From positions 186,001-250,000 of the forward strand of contig JBCBBH010000004.1 of assembly GCA_038531945.1 (NCBI GenBank): DNA of 64,000 bases. The letters run 5' to 3'. This document shows, in pieces, positions 50,695-60,667 of the stretch. The DNA comes from CALBPI01 sp038531945 (GTDB taxonomy: Bacteria; Pseudomonadota; Gammaproteobacteria; Steroidobacterales; Woeseiaceae). Below the pieces are notes generated by a model. It had not been told where the DNA came from and ran no database searches. It worked only from the letters and a program-made list of their open reading frames with translations. Position numbers and translations under genes: made by a program. Positions within the stretch are counted from its first letter, which is position 1. The number at the start of each line of letters is the position of its first letter.

Positions 50695-51557
50695 TCGCTC
50701 GGAGATGACAGCGAGTCGGCATGCAACGCCGTGCGGACCGCAATCAGCTCCTCGAAAAACTCCTGATCCAGAGCGCGCCGAAGGAACGACACTCCGGAGG
50801 AGCCGCCGCTACCCGGTCGATGACCAATGATGCGTTCGACCGTTTTCATATGGCGGAATCGCCAGAATTGAAAATTGTTCGCGATGTCCACCAACGTTTC
50901 GCACACCTCATACGCATCCCAGTGCTGTCGCGTGTTGCGGTAAACGGCTAACAATGCATTTACGACACCCTCGTCCACGTCGCGTGGCTCCGAGAAATCA
51001 CGCTTCAGTACTTCTGTCGGAATCTCGTGTCCGGAACGCGCCATCCACGCCAGGAATTCGTCGTACACGCCCGGACGATCCAGTGCCTTTGCAAGGCGCG
51101 CGTGCCATTTAGGTCGATGCTCGTAGACTTTAAGCATCTTACGATTTCGGATACCCAGCAGGATCTCCAGCATCCGGTACTGTGGCGACTGAAAGCCGGA
51201 CGCATTGCCAAAAACGTGGCGGAACTCCGCGTATTCACTGGGCGTCAGTGTGTCGAGGACGCTCCACTGGTTGTGCAGCTGCTGCTGAACAGTCTTGGCG
51301 CGCGCCAGACATTTCGACGCACGCTTTAGGCGACCCTCCCGCATGAATTCGGCCGCAGCTTCGAACTCGTGAATCAACAACTTCATCCACAGCTCTGCGA
51401 CCTGGTGCTGAACGATGAACAACATCTCATCGTGATGCGCAGGCTCGCTGAGCGGCGTCTGGCTACTCAGGAGCTGATCGAGTTGTAGATACGCTGAGTA
51501 ATTCTCTCGTCGAGACAGGTCGGTGTGGATCCCGCGTTCCATTTCACGCTGCGTCAC
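50691..51557 (-). CDS. kynA: Tryptophan 2,3-dioxygenase
   Basis: A 288-residue heme enzyme that opens the indole ring of tryptophan to N-formylkynurenine. Blocks: 'ENYSAYLQLDQLLSSQTPLS', 'HHDEMLFIVQHQVAELWMKLLIHE' with the heme-pocket His, 'FRHVFGNASGFQSPQYRMLEILLG' and 'FWRFRHMKTVERIIGHRPGSGGSSG'. The GTG at 51557 has a perfect AGGAGG 6 bases upstream, so I prefer it over the ATG at 51542 and over the longer frame. No other kynurenine pathway genes are in the window. Confidence 0.95.
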   Translation of the reverse strand: MTQREMERGIHTDLSRRENYSAYLQLDQLLSSQTPLSEPAHHDEMLFIVQHQVAELWMKLLIHEFEAAAEFMREGRLKRASKCLARAKTVQQQLHNQWSVLDTLTPSEYAEFRHVFGNASGFQSPQYRMLEILLGIRNRKMLKVYEHRPKWHARLAKALDRPGVYDEFLAWMARSGHEIPTEVLKRDFSEPRDVDEGVVNALLAVYRNTRQHWDAYEVCETLVDIANNFQFWRFRHMKTVERIIGHRPGSGGSSGVSFLRRALDQEFFEELIAVRTALHADSLSSPSD

Positions 51558-51621
51558 GTTCGCCCTCCTACAGAGATCGCGGCAACCGCAAATGGTAAAG
51601 CAAAGCCGGCACCGAACAAGT

Positions 51622-51649
51622 CTCACACCTCGCATCCGTAGGGTATAAT
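51622..51649 (+). promoter_or_regulatory. Candidate promoter of gdhB
   Basis: CTCACA (51622-51627) and a perfect TATAAT (51644-51649) are spaced by 16 bp, about 49 bases before the preferred gdhB ATG, in the divergent spacer shared with the dioxygenase gene. Confidence 0.5.
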
Positions 51650-51697
51650 CCCGCGCGACACGGGGCGGGCCGCATGTTGGGGGCCCGGAGGATGGCA

Positions 51698-54600
51698 ATG
51701 CCGAGAAAGGACCGACGACGCGGGGACCGTCACGAGGAGCTGCTGAGCCAAATCACATCAGCGGCACCAGAATCCACACCATTTGCGGATCGCCGAGTTT
51801 TGCGGCGATTTATTGGCGAGTATTACCGCAATCTCAGCCTTGACGATGTCAGCGCATTCTCAGTCGAAGATCTGGCGTTTGCGGCAATAGCGCACGCCAA
51901 ACAGGGGCGCACTCGCAAGCCCGGCGAGCACAAACTCAGGGTATACAACCCGACATTGAAGCGGGACGGCTGGGAGAGTTCGAACACTATTGTGGAATTG
52001 GTCCACGATAATATGCCTTTCCTGGTGGATTCCTTGAGCATGACTCTGGATCGCACCGGGTATGCGATTCGATTGACCGTGCATCCTTTGATCCGATGTG
52101 TTCGAACCTCGGGCGGCAGACTCAAAGACGTCAAGCCGCGCAAATCCAAACAGGGCACCGTGGACTCGTTCATTCGTCTGGAAATCCGCAAAGAGTCACG
52201 AGCGGATCGACTCCGTACACTGGCAGAGGAGATCGAAAAGACGCTGACAGACGTTCGTGCTGCCGTCAAAGACTGGCAACCAATGCAGGACCGTATGCAA
52301 TCGGTCATCGCGCAGCTTGAAGCTCAGCAACACGCCGACCCGGATCGCAAACGTGAGAGCCTTGAGCTGCTGCGCTGGCTCGCCGCCGAACGCTTCACTT
52401 TTCTCGGTTACCGACAATATCGACTCAACAAAAAGAAAGGCGAACTCGAGCTGACGCCCATCCGAGGTTCCGCACTCGGATTGAATACCGTCGGAAACCG
52501 TCGCGGCAGCGCCCACGTGCTATCGCCTGCCATGCAACGTTATCGCCGATCCTCTGAGCTGCTTCTAATCACCAAAGCAAATTCGCGTTCAACGGTACAC
52601 CGACCCAGTTATCTCGACTACCTTGGCGTCAAAGCCTTCAACGAGAAGGGCGAGGCGGTCGGCGAGCATCGCTTTATCGGCTTGTTCACCTCGCAGGCCT
52701 ACAGTGCACCTGTAGGACAGATTCCTTTGGTCAGGGAAAAAATCACGGAAATTCTCGACCGTGCAGGCCTCGATCCAACCGGGCATCGAGGCAAAGCCCT
52801 GATCCATATTCTGAACAACTATCCACGCGATGAGCTGTTCCAGGCGAGTGTCGCGGATCTCGCTCGGACCACCACAGGCGTATTGAACCTTCAGGAACGA
52901 CGTCGTGTAAAACTGTTTATGCGGCGCGACACGTTCCGACGTTTTTATTCCTGCCTCGTGTTCATACCGCGTGAAAAGTACAACACAGAAGTGCGGGAGC
53001 GAACGGAGACGATTCTTCGCGATGCCCTGCAAGGTGAAACCGTCGAATCGCACGTTCAGCTATCCGACTCCGCGCTCGCTCGTGTGCATCTGTTGGTCTA
53101 CGCGGATAGTCGCGCGGCAAACAAGGTCTCACTCCGCCAGATTGAGCAACGGATCGCGGAAGCGGTTGTTACCTGGCGTGATCGGTTACGCGAGGCACTG
53201 ATTCGTCACTTCGGCGAAGAGGTCGGGGTCGAGAAGTTTGAGCAGTACGGGCGAGTCTTTCCTTTGGCTTACGAGGAAGACGCCAGCATCGAACAAGCCG
53301 TCGACGATCTCGCGTTCATCGAACGCCAGCTCCAGCCGGATGCAACAAGCGCGGACAGCTACCAATTGCAGGTACGCGCGGACGGCTCGTTGCGATTCGT
53401 CGCTCTGCGACTGGAGCACCAATTGGCGTTGTCGGATGCGCTACCGCTTCTCGAGAACCTCGGGATGCGGGTGCTGACCGAACGACCTTACCAACTGCGT
53501 CTTGCCGACCGACGCGCCTGGTTGCAGGACTTCGAACTGCAGCCGGCTACCCAGACATCCAACAAGCAACTGCGACGCGCAACCGAGAACCTGATTCAGG
53601 GGTTCCACGGTCAGTTGACAGGTTCCGTTGAGCGAGACCGCTACAACCTCCTGATCACATTGGCAGGACTTAACGCGTCGCGCCTCAACGTTCTGCGAGC
53701 CTACGCGACCTATCTCTTACAGATCGGGCTTCCGTTCCGGCAGCGTTACCTCGAGGAGATTTTTGCAGAGTACGCAGCGGTTGTCGGTCTGGCTCTCGAC
53801 TACTTTGACGCTCGATTCAATCCCGACAAGCGCCGCACGGCCAGAACCGTACGAGAGCTCGAGAGAAAAGTCAGGGCCGGAATCGCCGACGCGGTCAGCC
53901 TGGACGCAGATAGAGCACTGCGCGCCCTGTTCAGCGCCATGCGCGCGACCCAACGGACCAATGTCTTTACAGGGGCACTAAATCTTCGAGAGCAAGCATT
54001 CGCGTTCAAAATCGACACAGCACACGTCGACGAGGCGCCACTGCCGCGACCCGCACACGAGATCTTCGTCTACTCGCCGCGCGTTGAGGGCGTCCACCTA
54101 AGAGCCGGTAGTGTCGCCCGAGGGGGATTGCGCTGGTCGGATCGACGCGATGATTTTCGCACCGAAGTTTTGGGCTTGATGAAAGCGCAGACTGTCAAAA
54201 ACACGGTCATCGTGCCGACCGGTGCCAAGGGCGGTTTCTATCCGAAGCAACTACCGGATGGTGACCGCAATGCGATCCTCGAAGAAGCCATCGCGTGCTA
54301 CTCGATCTTCATTCGCGCTTTGCTCTCGGTCACCGACAATCTTGTCGGTGGAAAAACCGTGACCCCGGACCGAGTTGTCCGATACGACGACCCTGACCCG
54401 TACCTCGTTGTCGCCGCCGACAAGGGCACTGCGACGTTCTCTGACATCGCCAATTCGATCGCCACAGAGCAAGGGTTCTGGCTCGGTGACGCATTCGCGT
54501 CCGGCGGCAGCGCTGGCTACGACCACAAGAAAATGGCGATCACTGCGCGCGGCGCGTGGGAAGCGGTCAAGCGTCATTTTCGTGAGATGGGGACGGACAC

Positions 54601-56521
54601 GCAAACGGACGCGTTCACAGTCGCGGCGATTGGCGACATGTCGGGTGATGTCTTCGGCAACGGGATGTTGCTGTCGCCCACCCTTCGCTTGCAAGCCGCA
54701 TTCAATCATCGACATATTTTCCTTGATCCGACCCCGGACCCAACGAGCAGCTTTGAAGAACGCAAAAGACTCTTCGAGCTGCCGCGCTCCGGATGGGACG
54801 ACTACAACACCGATTTGCTGTCCGACGGTGGCGGCGTTTTCGATCGCAGTCAGAAATCAATCGCCTTGTCGGATCCGATTCGTAAACTTCTCGATCTGCG
54901 CGAGACCGAGGCCTCACCGCTGGACATCATCAAGGCAATACTCCGAATGCGCGTCGATTTGCTCTGGAACGGAGGTATCGGCACCTATGTCAAGGCGAGC
55001 GATGAAACACATGCTGATGCCGGCGATCGACAAAACGATAGTGTCCGTGTTGATGCGACAGAGCTACGCTGCAAGGTCATCGGCGAAGGCGGCAATCTCG
55101 GACTGACGCAACTCGGTCGGGTTGAATTCGCGCAGCTCGGCGGTCGGATCAACACTGACTTCATCGACAACTCTGCGGGTGTCGATAGTTCCGACCGCGA
55201 GGTCAACATCAAGATCTTACTTGCCCGAGTCGCCGAATCGCGCAACCTGCCGGCGTCACGGCGTAACAAGTTGCTGGCCAGGATGACCGACGAGGTCGCC
55301 GCGCTTGTTCTCCGAAACAATTACTTGCAGACCCAGGCGATCAGCATGATGGAGGCGCGTGCAGTTCAGCGCTTGAGCGAGCATCGCTCGATCATTCAGG
55401 CACTGCAAAAACGCGGACTGTTGAACCGGCGACTCGAGGGTTTGCCTGACGATGAGACGCTCGACGCGCGAGCGCGTGATCAGCAAGGGTTTACGCGCCC
55501 GGAGCTATCGGTGCTGCTGAGTTACGCGAAGCTGGATCTGTATGGTCAGCTCAGCAAGTGCGAGCTGCACCTCGGCTCCCACGAAAACGAAGAATTGACG
55601 CAATATTTTCCAACACCGCTCCGTGCCAGCGATGACGCACTGATGCCGCAACATCGACTCGCGAGCGAAATTGTCAGGACCCTCCTCACAAACAGTCTCG
55701 TCAATCGAATGGGGCCCGCTTTCGCCATTCGGGCACAGGAGGAGACTGGAAGCTCAATTGATCGCGTCGCACAGAGCTACGTGATTGCGCGCGACATGAG
55801 TAATGCGCGACAACTCTGGGCGGATATCGAGCGCCTGGATACGCGGATTCCAACAAATATTCAGTACTCGATGATGTATGAGATTGCCCGTAAGTTGCGT
55901 CACGCTTGTTATTGGATACTGCGAAACTGCGGCACTGCAATCGATGTAGACGAGCAGATCCGCTCCATGTCCGGACCCGTGCAGACCATATTGCAGAGCC
56001 TGCCGGACCTTATGGGCAAAGCCGAGCGGTCGAATCTGTCGAAGAGCATCAAGCAGCACCTTCGCATGGGAGTCCCAGAGCGACTCGCGGGCAAAGTCAG
56101 CGCGCTCAGCTACATCACTGACGCGCTGGAATCCGTAAGGATTGCCACGGACACCGGATGCAGTATTGACGGCATGGCACGTACCTATTTCGCGGTCGGC
56201 CACCGGTTGTCCATCGATTGGGTTCGGGGCGCTATCGATCGCCTCCCCGTCGAGGGCATTTGGCAAGCACGTGCACGCGGCACTCTAAGGGACCGGGCGA
56301 TGGGCACGCAGCGTGCTTTGGCCGGTCAGGTGTTTCTCGTCAACAAGTGTCGAGACGCAGAAACGGGTATCCGCAAACTGGTTGATATGAGTCCAGAGCG
56401 TTTCGAACGTGTGGAAGATCTCCTGTCTCAAATGCGCGAATCCGGCAGCGAGGATTTCGCATCACTTACCGTTGCCGTCAATGAAATCACGACACTGGTC
56501 AGCGAATCACTCGAAGCGTAA
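51698..56521 (+). CDS. gdhB: NAD-specific glutamate dehydrogenase, large (GDH-180) type
   Basis: A very large 1,607-residue dehydrogenase that deaminates glutamate to 2-oxoglutarate and feeds carbon into the TCA cycle. The N-terminal third holds ACT-like regulatory regions. The catalytic core, around residues 800-1100, includes 'SVARGGLRWSDRRDDFRTEVLGLMKAQTVKNTVIVPTGAKGGF', 'AFASGGSAGYDHKKMAITARGAWEAVKRHF' and 'GDMSGDVFGNGML'. The length fits the class seen in Pseudomonas and Caulobacter. A GGAGG lies 6 bases before the ATG at 51698; ATGs at 51692 and 51674 are alternatives. Confidence 0.96.
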   Translation: MPRKDRRRGDRHEELLSQITSAAPESTPFADRRVLRRFIGEYYRNLSLDDVSAFSVEDLAFAAIAHAKQGRTRKPGEHKLRVYNPTLKRDGWESSNTIVELVHDNMPFLVDSLSMTLDRTGYAIRLTVHPLIRCVRTSGGRLKDVKPRKSKQGTVDSFIRLEIRKESRADRLRTLAEEIEKTLTDVRAAVKDWQPMQDRMQSVIAQLEAQQHADPDRKRESLELLRWLAAERFTFLGYRQYRLNKKKGELELTPIRGSALGLNTVGNRRGSAHVLSPAMQRYRRSSELLLITKANSRSTVHRPSYLDYLGVKAFNEKGEAVGEHRFIGLFTSQAYSAPVGQIPLVREKITEILDRAGLDPTGHRGKALIHILNNYPRDELFQASVADLARTTTGVLNLQERRRVKLFMRRDTFRRFYSCLVFIPREKYNTEVRERTETILRDALQGETVESHVQLSDSALARVHLLVYADSRAANKVSLRQIEQRIAEAVVTWRDRLREALIRHFGEEVGVEKFEQYGRVFPLAYEEDASIEQAVDDLAFIERQLQPDATSADSYQLQVRADGSLRFVALRLEHQLALSDALPLLENLGMRVLTERPYQLRLADRRAWLQDFELQPATQTSNKQLRRATENLIQGFHGQLTGSVERDRYNLLITLAGLNASRLNVLRAYATYLLQIGLPFRQRYLEEIFAEYAAVVGLALDYFDARFNPDKRRTARTVRELERKVRAGIADAVSLDADRALRALFSAMRATQRTNVFTGALNLREQAFAFKIDTAHVDEAPLPRPAHEIFVYSPRVEGVHLRAGSVARGGLRWSDRRDDFRTEVLGLMKAQTVKNTVIVPTGAKGGFYPKQLPDGDRNAILEEAIACYSIFIRALLSVTDNLVGGKTVTPDRVVRYDDPDPYLVVAADKGTATFSDIANSIATEQGFWLGDAFASGGSAGYDHKKMAITARGAWEAVKRHFREMGTDTQTDAFTVAAIGDMSGDVFGNGMLLSPTLRLQAAFNHRHIFLDPTPDPTSSFEERKRLFELPRSGWDDYNTDLLSDGGGVFDRSQKSIALSDPIRKLLDLRETEASPLDIIKAILRMRVDLLWNGGIGTYVKASDETHADAGDRQNDSVRVDATELRCKVIGEGGNLGLTQLGRVEFAQLGGRINTDFIDNSAGVDSSDREVNIKILLARVAESRNLPASRRNKLLARMTDEVAALVLRNNYLQTQAISMMEARAVQRLSEHRSIIQALQKRGLLNRRLEGLPDDETLDARARDQQGFTRPELSVLLSYAKLDLYGQLSKCELHLGSHENEELTQYFPTPLRASDDALMPQHRLASEIVRTLLTNSLVNRMGPAFAIRAQEETGSSIDRVAQSYVIARDMSNARQLWADIERLDTRIPTNIQYSMMYEIARKLRHACYWILRNCGTAIDVDEQIRSMSGPVQTILQSLPDLMGKAERSNLSKSIKQHLRMGVPERLAGKVSALSYITDALESVRIATDTGCSIDGMARTYFAVGHRLSIDWVRGAIDRLPVEGIWQARARGTLRDRAMGTQRALAGQVFLVNKCRDAETGIRKLVDMSPERFERVEDLLSQMRESGSEDFASLTVAVNEITTLVSESLEA

Positions 56522-56562
56522 ACGCAACGCACATCAAGTCCCAACTCACGAGGAGCAGCACG

Positions 56563-57306
56563 ATGCCCGGAAAACTCATCCTTTGTCGCCACGGCCAAAG
56601 CGAATGGAATCTCAAGAATCTGTTCACCGGATGGACCGACGTCGACCTGACGGAAAAGGGTATCGCCGAAGCCCGGGCAGCCGGAACGCTGTTGCGCGAC
56701 GCCGGCTTCGATTTTGACGTTGCTTACACGTCGGTTCTCAAGCGCGCGATCCGCACCCTCTGGTTCATGCTCGAGGCTATGGATCGGGTTTGGCTGCCGG
56801 TGCACAGAGAGTGGCGGCTCAACGAGCGGCACTATGGTGCCCTCCAAGGTCTGAACAAAGCAGAAACAGCCGACAAGTATGGCAACGAGCAAGTTCATAT
56901 CTGGCGCCGATCATACGACATTACACCGCCTGCGCTGGACAGCAAGGATGAGCGCCACCCGCGCTTTGATCGTCGCTACGCCGGCATCAATGCCCTGCCC
57001 GAGACCGAGTCTCTGGCGCTCACGTTGGTACGCGTAGCGCAAGTCTGGCATGAGCGGATCGCACCGGATCTGAGGGCAGGCCAGAACGTTCTGATCGCCG
57101 CACATGGCAACAGCTTAAGGGCGCTTGTCAAAATGCTGGATAATGTGTCCGAGCAAGAGATCACCGGTTTCAATATCCCCACCGGGGTTCCTATTGAATA
57201 TCAACTGAACGACGATTTGACGCCGATTTCCCGGGAGTTTCTTGGCGACCCGGACACGATCGCAGCTGCGGCACACGCGGTTGCCAACCAGGGCAAATCG
57301 ACATGA
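56563..57306 (+). CDS. gpmA: 2,3-bisphosphoglycerate-dependent phosphoglycerate mutase
   Basis: A 247-residue histidine phosphatase-fold enzyme that interconverts 3- and 2-phosphoglycerate. The active-site 'LCRHGQSEWNLKNLFTGW' carries the phosphohistidine; 'VLKRAIRTLWFML', 'NERHYGALQGLNKAE' and the second His in 'IAAHGNSLRALVKML' complete it. It lies 41 bases after gdhB on the same strand and overlaps the carbonic anhydrase gene (ATGA). Confidence 0.97.
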   Translation: MPGKLILCRHGQSEWNLKNLFTGWTDVDLTEKGIAEARAAGTLLRDAGFDFDVAYTSVLKRAIRTLWFMLEAMDRVWLPVHREWRLNERHYGALQGLNKAETADKYGNEQVHIWRRSYDITPPALDSKDERHPRFDRRYAGINALPETESLALTLVRVAQVWHERIAPDLRAGQNVLIAAHGNSLRALVKMLDNVSEQEITGFNIPTGVPIEYQLNDDLTPISREFLGDPDTIAAAAHAVANQGKST

Positions 57307-57830
57307 GGTACTCGCTCGACGGCACAGCGCCTGAGTTCGTTGGTAACGATCAATGGATTGCCGACAGCGCTGCGGTGATCGGCAAAGTCACGTTGCATGA
57401 CTCCGCCAGTATCTGGTTCGGCAGCGTCCTTCGGGGCGATATGGAACGCATCACAATCGGTGCAAAGTCGAACGTTCAGGACCACAGTGTTTTACATACC
57501 GATCTCGGGTTTCCGTTGGTGTTGGGAACGGGCGTCACTGTCGGCCATCGGGCGATGCTGCATGGCTGCACCATCGGCGACTACGCACTGATTGGCATTG
57601 GCGCTACGATCTTAAATGGTGCAAGCATCGGCGCGGAGTCGCTCGTTGGCGCGCACACGCTGGTCACCGAAGGAAAACAGTTTCCGGAAGGCGTACTGAT
57701 CATGGGAACGCCCGCCAAAGTTGTGCGGGAACTCACCGACGAGGAGCGCGCGCAATTGCGGCTCAGCGCTCAACACTATGTTTCGAACGCTCGCCGTTTT
57801 TCGACCGAGCTCAAACCAATCCTGGATTGA
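57303..57830 (+). CDS. Gamma-carbonic anhydrase family protein (YrdA-like)
   Basis: A 175-residue trimeric left-handed beta-helix protein. Hexapeptide repeats run through residues 30-130 ('ITIGAKSNVQDHSVLHTD', 'GVTVGHRAMLHGCTIGDYALIGIGATILNGASIG'). The His residues in 'DHSVLH' and 'GHRAMLHG' match the metal-binding set of gamma-class carbonic anhydrases. Some YrdA relatives have no detected activity, so the enzyme role is tentative. Its ATG overlaps the gpmA stop. Confidence 0.9.
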   Translation: MRYSLDGTAPEFVGNDQWIADSAAVIGKVTLHDSASIWFGSVLRGDMERITIGAKSNVQDHSVLHTDLGFPLVLGTGVTVGHRAMLHGCTIGDYALIGIGATILNGASIGAESLVGAHTLVTEGKQFPEGVLIMGTPAKVVRELTDEERAQLRLSAQHYVSNARRFSTELKPILD

Positions 57831-57838
57831 GACGCCGC

Positions 57839-58750
57839 TTACTCTTGTTCAGCAGGATGGCTCGATTGGCTTCTCGATGCATCCCACACTCGTACAACGC
57901 CTTCCTGTGCCGAGCTTGCGCAAAGAACACCGTCGCGTGAATACACTCGGCCTCTTGCGAATCCACGTCCGCTGCTCGCATTCGGGCTGTCCATAACGTA
58001 GAGAAACCACTCATCGACTCGCAGCGGTCTGTGAAACCACAGCGCATGATCGAGGCTTGCCATCTGCACTTGACCGGTGCCATACCGCAGCCCATGCGGC
58101 AACGCGCTCGTTCCAAGCAACTCATAGTCTGAAACGTATGCCAGCATCGCACGGTGCAAATTCGCGTCTTCCGGCAGCTGATCGACAGCTCTTACCCAGA
58201 CGTGTTTGTGTGGCTCGCGTTCTTCCCGAGCCACAAATGCAGGCGTTTCAACCGGTCGAAACTCAAATGGTCGTTCTTCGGTAACGAAGCGCCGCATCTT
58301 GGCAGGCAGCAATTCTCCGACATCTCTTGCAATGTCGCGTGCGTCCATCAGGTCTTCAGGCTCCGGCACCTTGGGCATATCAAACTGGTGCGACAACCCA
58401 CCCTCGGGTCGTTGGAACGACGCTGCCATGTTTAGAATCGGCCGGCCATGCTGAATGGCCACGACCCGACGCACCGAAAAGCTGCGACCATCTCTCTGGC
58501 GATCAACCTCGTACACAATAGGCGCCTCCATATCACCGCGCCGCAGGAAATAGGCATGAAGGGAATTCGCGCAGCGATCATCGTCCACCGTTTGCTGAGC
58601 CGCCGACAATGCCTGCCCAAGCACTTGCCCGCCGAATACTTGCTCGCTCCCGATATCGCGACTCTCGCCGCGAAAGATATTCGCCTCAATTCGTTCCAGG
58701 GTCAGCAAATGACACAGATCTTCCAGCACCGGGTCCATCGTGTGCTCCAT
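57839..58750 (-). CDS. tesB: Acyl-CoA thioesterase II
   Basis: A 303-residue double-hotdog thioesterase that releases fatty acids from acyl-CoA. It has 'IFRGESRDIGSEQVFGGQVLGQALSAAQQTV' and 'SLHAYFLRRGDMEAPIVYEVDRQRDGRSFSVRRVVA' in the N-terminal hotdog, and 'MASLDHALWFHRPLRVDEWFLYVMDSPNASSGRGFARG' with the catalytic Asp, Ser/Thr and Gln region in the second. The ATG at 58750 or the one four codons on (58738) can start it. It is convergent with the carbonic anhydrase gene. Confidence 0.94.
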   Translation of the reverse strand: MEHTMDPVLEDLCHLLTLERIEANIFRGESRDIGSEQVFGGQVLGQALSAAQQTVDDDRCANSLHAYFLRRGDMEAPIVYEVDRQRDGRSFSVRRVVAIQHGRPILNMAASFQRPEGGLSHQFDMPKVPEPEDLMDARDIARDVGELLPAKMRRFVTEERPFEFRPVETPAFVAREEREPHKHVWVRAVDQLPEDANLHRAMLAYVSDYELLGTSALPHGLRYGTGQVQMASLDHALWFHRPLRVDEWFLYVMDSPNASSGRGFARGRVYSRDGVLCASSAQEGVVRVWDASRSQSSHPAEQE

Positions 58751-58848
58751 CAGTAAACTCTCATCATTAGACCACAGGGCACATCAATAGACCCGACTGT
58801 AAGCAGCCGGTATCCTCTCTCGGGTAACCCTGGGCAGAGAGCACCAAA

Positions 58849-59586
58849 GTGAAAAAAACAATTGGCGACCGAATCGCAATGATTGCGAAGTTTGAAACGA
58901 TTACTGCCGTGCTTCTTTTGCTTGTCGCCGGACCTGGCCATCGGTTCGGTATCCTTCCGACCAAGGTTGCCGTGCTGATCGGTTTGGCAGGCATGGCGCT
59001 CGGTGCGTTCGCTGCATTGTGCGCGGTACTTGCGCTGGTTTTGAAGACAACCCAGCGCCGCACCGCCTTGCTGCTCGGCTGCCTGGTCATCGGAGCAGCC
59101 CTGACCGTCAACCTCCTCGTTCTGGTCGGCAAGGTTGACCCTCCGATTCATGACATCACAACCGACACGATGAATCCGCCGCAGTTCGATATTTTGGCCG
59201 GCGCCAGAGCCGGGGCCGCTAACTCCGACGCGTATCCTGGGGCGGAAGTCGCGAAGCAACAGCTGGGCGCATACCCGGACATCCAGCCTTTGCTCGTGAC
59301 TGGCAAAGATGCCAACAGCGTTCTCGATGCTGCGGAGGCGGCAGCCGTCGCGCAAGGTTGGGAAGCCGTTGTGCGACAAGACGATAGCCAGCAGATCGAA
59401 GCGACAGACGTGACCTTCTGGTATGGGTATAAGGACGACATCATCATCCGAGTGTCACAAAGCAACGCAGGCGTCATTGTCGACGTGCGTTCCAAATCTC
59501 GGGTGGGGCAAAGTGATTTCGGCACCAACGCACAACGAATCCGCGACTACCTCGCGTCGCTCAAAGCCGGGCTGGGGATCAGCTAG
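58849..59586 (+). CDS. DUF1499 membrane protein
   Basis: A 245-residue protein with three predicted membrane helices in the first 105 residues ('TITAVLLLLVAGPGH', 'VAVLIGLAGMALGAFAALCAVLALVL', 'ALLLGCLVIGAALTVNLLVLVG'). A soluble DUF1499 domain follows ('PPIHDITTDTMNPPQFDIL', 'TDVTFWYGYKDDIIIRV', 'VDVRSKSRVGQSDFGTNAQRI'). Function is unknown. The start is a GTG with no strong ribosome site. Its end overlaps the convergent DUF962 gene by four bases. Confidence 0.82.
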   Translation: MKKTIGDRIAMIAKFETITAVLLLLVAGPGHRFGILPTKVAVLIGLAGMALGAFAALCAVLALVLKTTQRRTALLLGCLVIGAALTVNLLVLVGKVDPPIHDITTDTMNPPQFDILAGARAGAANSDAYPGAEVAKQQLGAYPDIQPLLVTGKDANSVLDAAEAAAVAQGWEAVVRQDDSQQIEATDVTFWYGYKDDIIIRVSQSNAGVIVDVRSKSRVGQSDFGTNAQRIRDYLASLKAGLGIS

Positions 59587-59915
59587 CTGCGCAGCAGCGA
59601 CACACGCCCGATCAAGATATCGCGATACATCACCCAGTCGCCAGCCAGGCTGTATAGCGGAAACTTGAACGTGGCGGGCTTATTGTGCTCGAACGCGAAG
59701 TGACCGAGCCATGCGAAGCCGTAGCCCATCACTGGCGTTGCGAGCAACCACCATGCGTTTGCCGTAGCAATCGCAATCACAAACAAGGCGATCACACCGG
59801 TTGTGCCCATGAAGTGCAGCCGGCGACAGTTCACGTCCGAATGCTCCGAAAGGTAGTACGGGTAGAACTCCTGAAAGCTCGAAAATTCCAGAGCTTGCTC
59901 AGTTGGGGTCTTCAC
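59583..59915 (-). CDS. DUF962/Mpo1-like small membrane protein
   Basis: A 110-residue protein similar to the DUF962 (YGL010w/Mpo1-like) family. It begins 'FSSFQEFYPYYLSEHSDVNCRRLHFMGTTGVIALFVIAI', where the HxxxxNRxLHxxG-type pattern holds conserved His residues. 'GYGFAWLGHFAFEHNKPATF' also fits. Two membrane helices are visible. Yeast Mpo1 is an iron-dependent 2-hydroxy fatty acid dioxygenase; activity here is unproved. The GTG start overlaps the SDR stop (GTGA), so it is co-translated as the last gene of the acyl-CoA ligase operon. Confidence 0.83.
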   Translation of the reverse strand: MKTPTEQALEFSSFQEFYPYYLSEHSDVNCRRLHFMGTTGVIALFVIAIATANAWWLLATPVMGYGFAWLGHFAFEHNKPATFKFPLYSLAGDWVMYRDILIGRVSLLRS

Positions 59916-60667
59916 GTCTGCTGCACCGTGCCGCCATCGACGACGATTCCTGTTCCCGTCACGTAAGCAGCATCATCGCTGGCCAGGAACAACGCCACAC
60001 GGGCCACATCCAGAGGCTCGCCCAGCCGCCCCATGGAACACCTTGCGATGTACTGATCTCTGAGTTCAGGGTTTTCGCGGAAGGCGGGTCGCGTCATGTT
60101 CGTCATGATCGCGCCGGGTTGGATGTAGTTGACGGTGATGCCGTGTTTACCGACCTCGCCCGCCAACGATTTGGTCAGGCCAGCGACGGCATGCTTGGAT
60201 GCAGCATACGCCGACAAAAACCGACCACCCATGAATGAGTAGATCGACCCGAGATTAATAATTCTCCCGGCCGGACTGCGCTTCAGAAGCGGGATTGCTG
60301 TGCGTGAGAGGCGAAACACCGGCCGAAGATTGTTGGCCATGATGTGGTCCCACAAAGCATCGGAACTCTTCTCAACGCTTTGCATATCGCTGATACCGGC
60401 ATTGTTCACCAGAATATCAAGTCCGCCCAGGTTCGACTCGACAAGTTCGACCATACGCTCGGGCGCATCCTCACCGGATACGTCGAGAACACAACCCGTG
60501 ACGTTCGAGACACCCTGGTAGCGCTCCTCTATACCGGAATCCGGCAGATCAACACCGACGACTGTCGCGCCGTGCTGAGCGAATACGCGCGCAATCGCCT
60601 CACCGATTCCTGTCGCTGCCCCGGTGACCACCGCCCGCATCTGATGCAATCGTTGCTTCTCTTCCAC
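59912..60667 (-). CDS. SDR family oxidoreductase
   Basis: A 251-residue short-chain dehydrogenase of the classical type. The NAD(P) site is 'AVVTGAATGIGEAIARVFAQ', the motif 'DILVNNAGISDMQSV' follows, and the active site is 'INLGSIYSFMGGRFLSAYAASKHAVAGLTKSL' (Ser, Tyr, Lys). The C-terminus 'YVTGTGIVVDGGTVQQT' is typical. The substrate is unknown. The GTG start shares a base with the upstream small gene's stop (TAGTG). Confidence 0.88.
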   Translation of the reverse strand: MEEKQRLHQMRAVVTGAATGIGEAIARVFAQHGATVVGVDLPDSGIEERYQGVSNVTGCVLDVSGEDAPERMVELVESNLGGLDILVNNAGISDMQSVEKSSDALWDHIMANNLRPVFRLSRTAIPLLKRSPAGRIINLGSIYSFMGGRFLSAYAASKHAVAGLTKSLAGEVGKHGITVNYIQPGAIMTNMTRPAFRENPELRDQYIARCSMGRLGEPLDVARVALFLASDDAAYVTGTGIVVDGGTVQQT

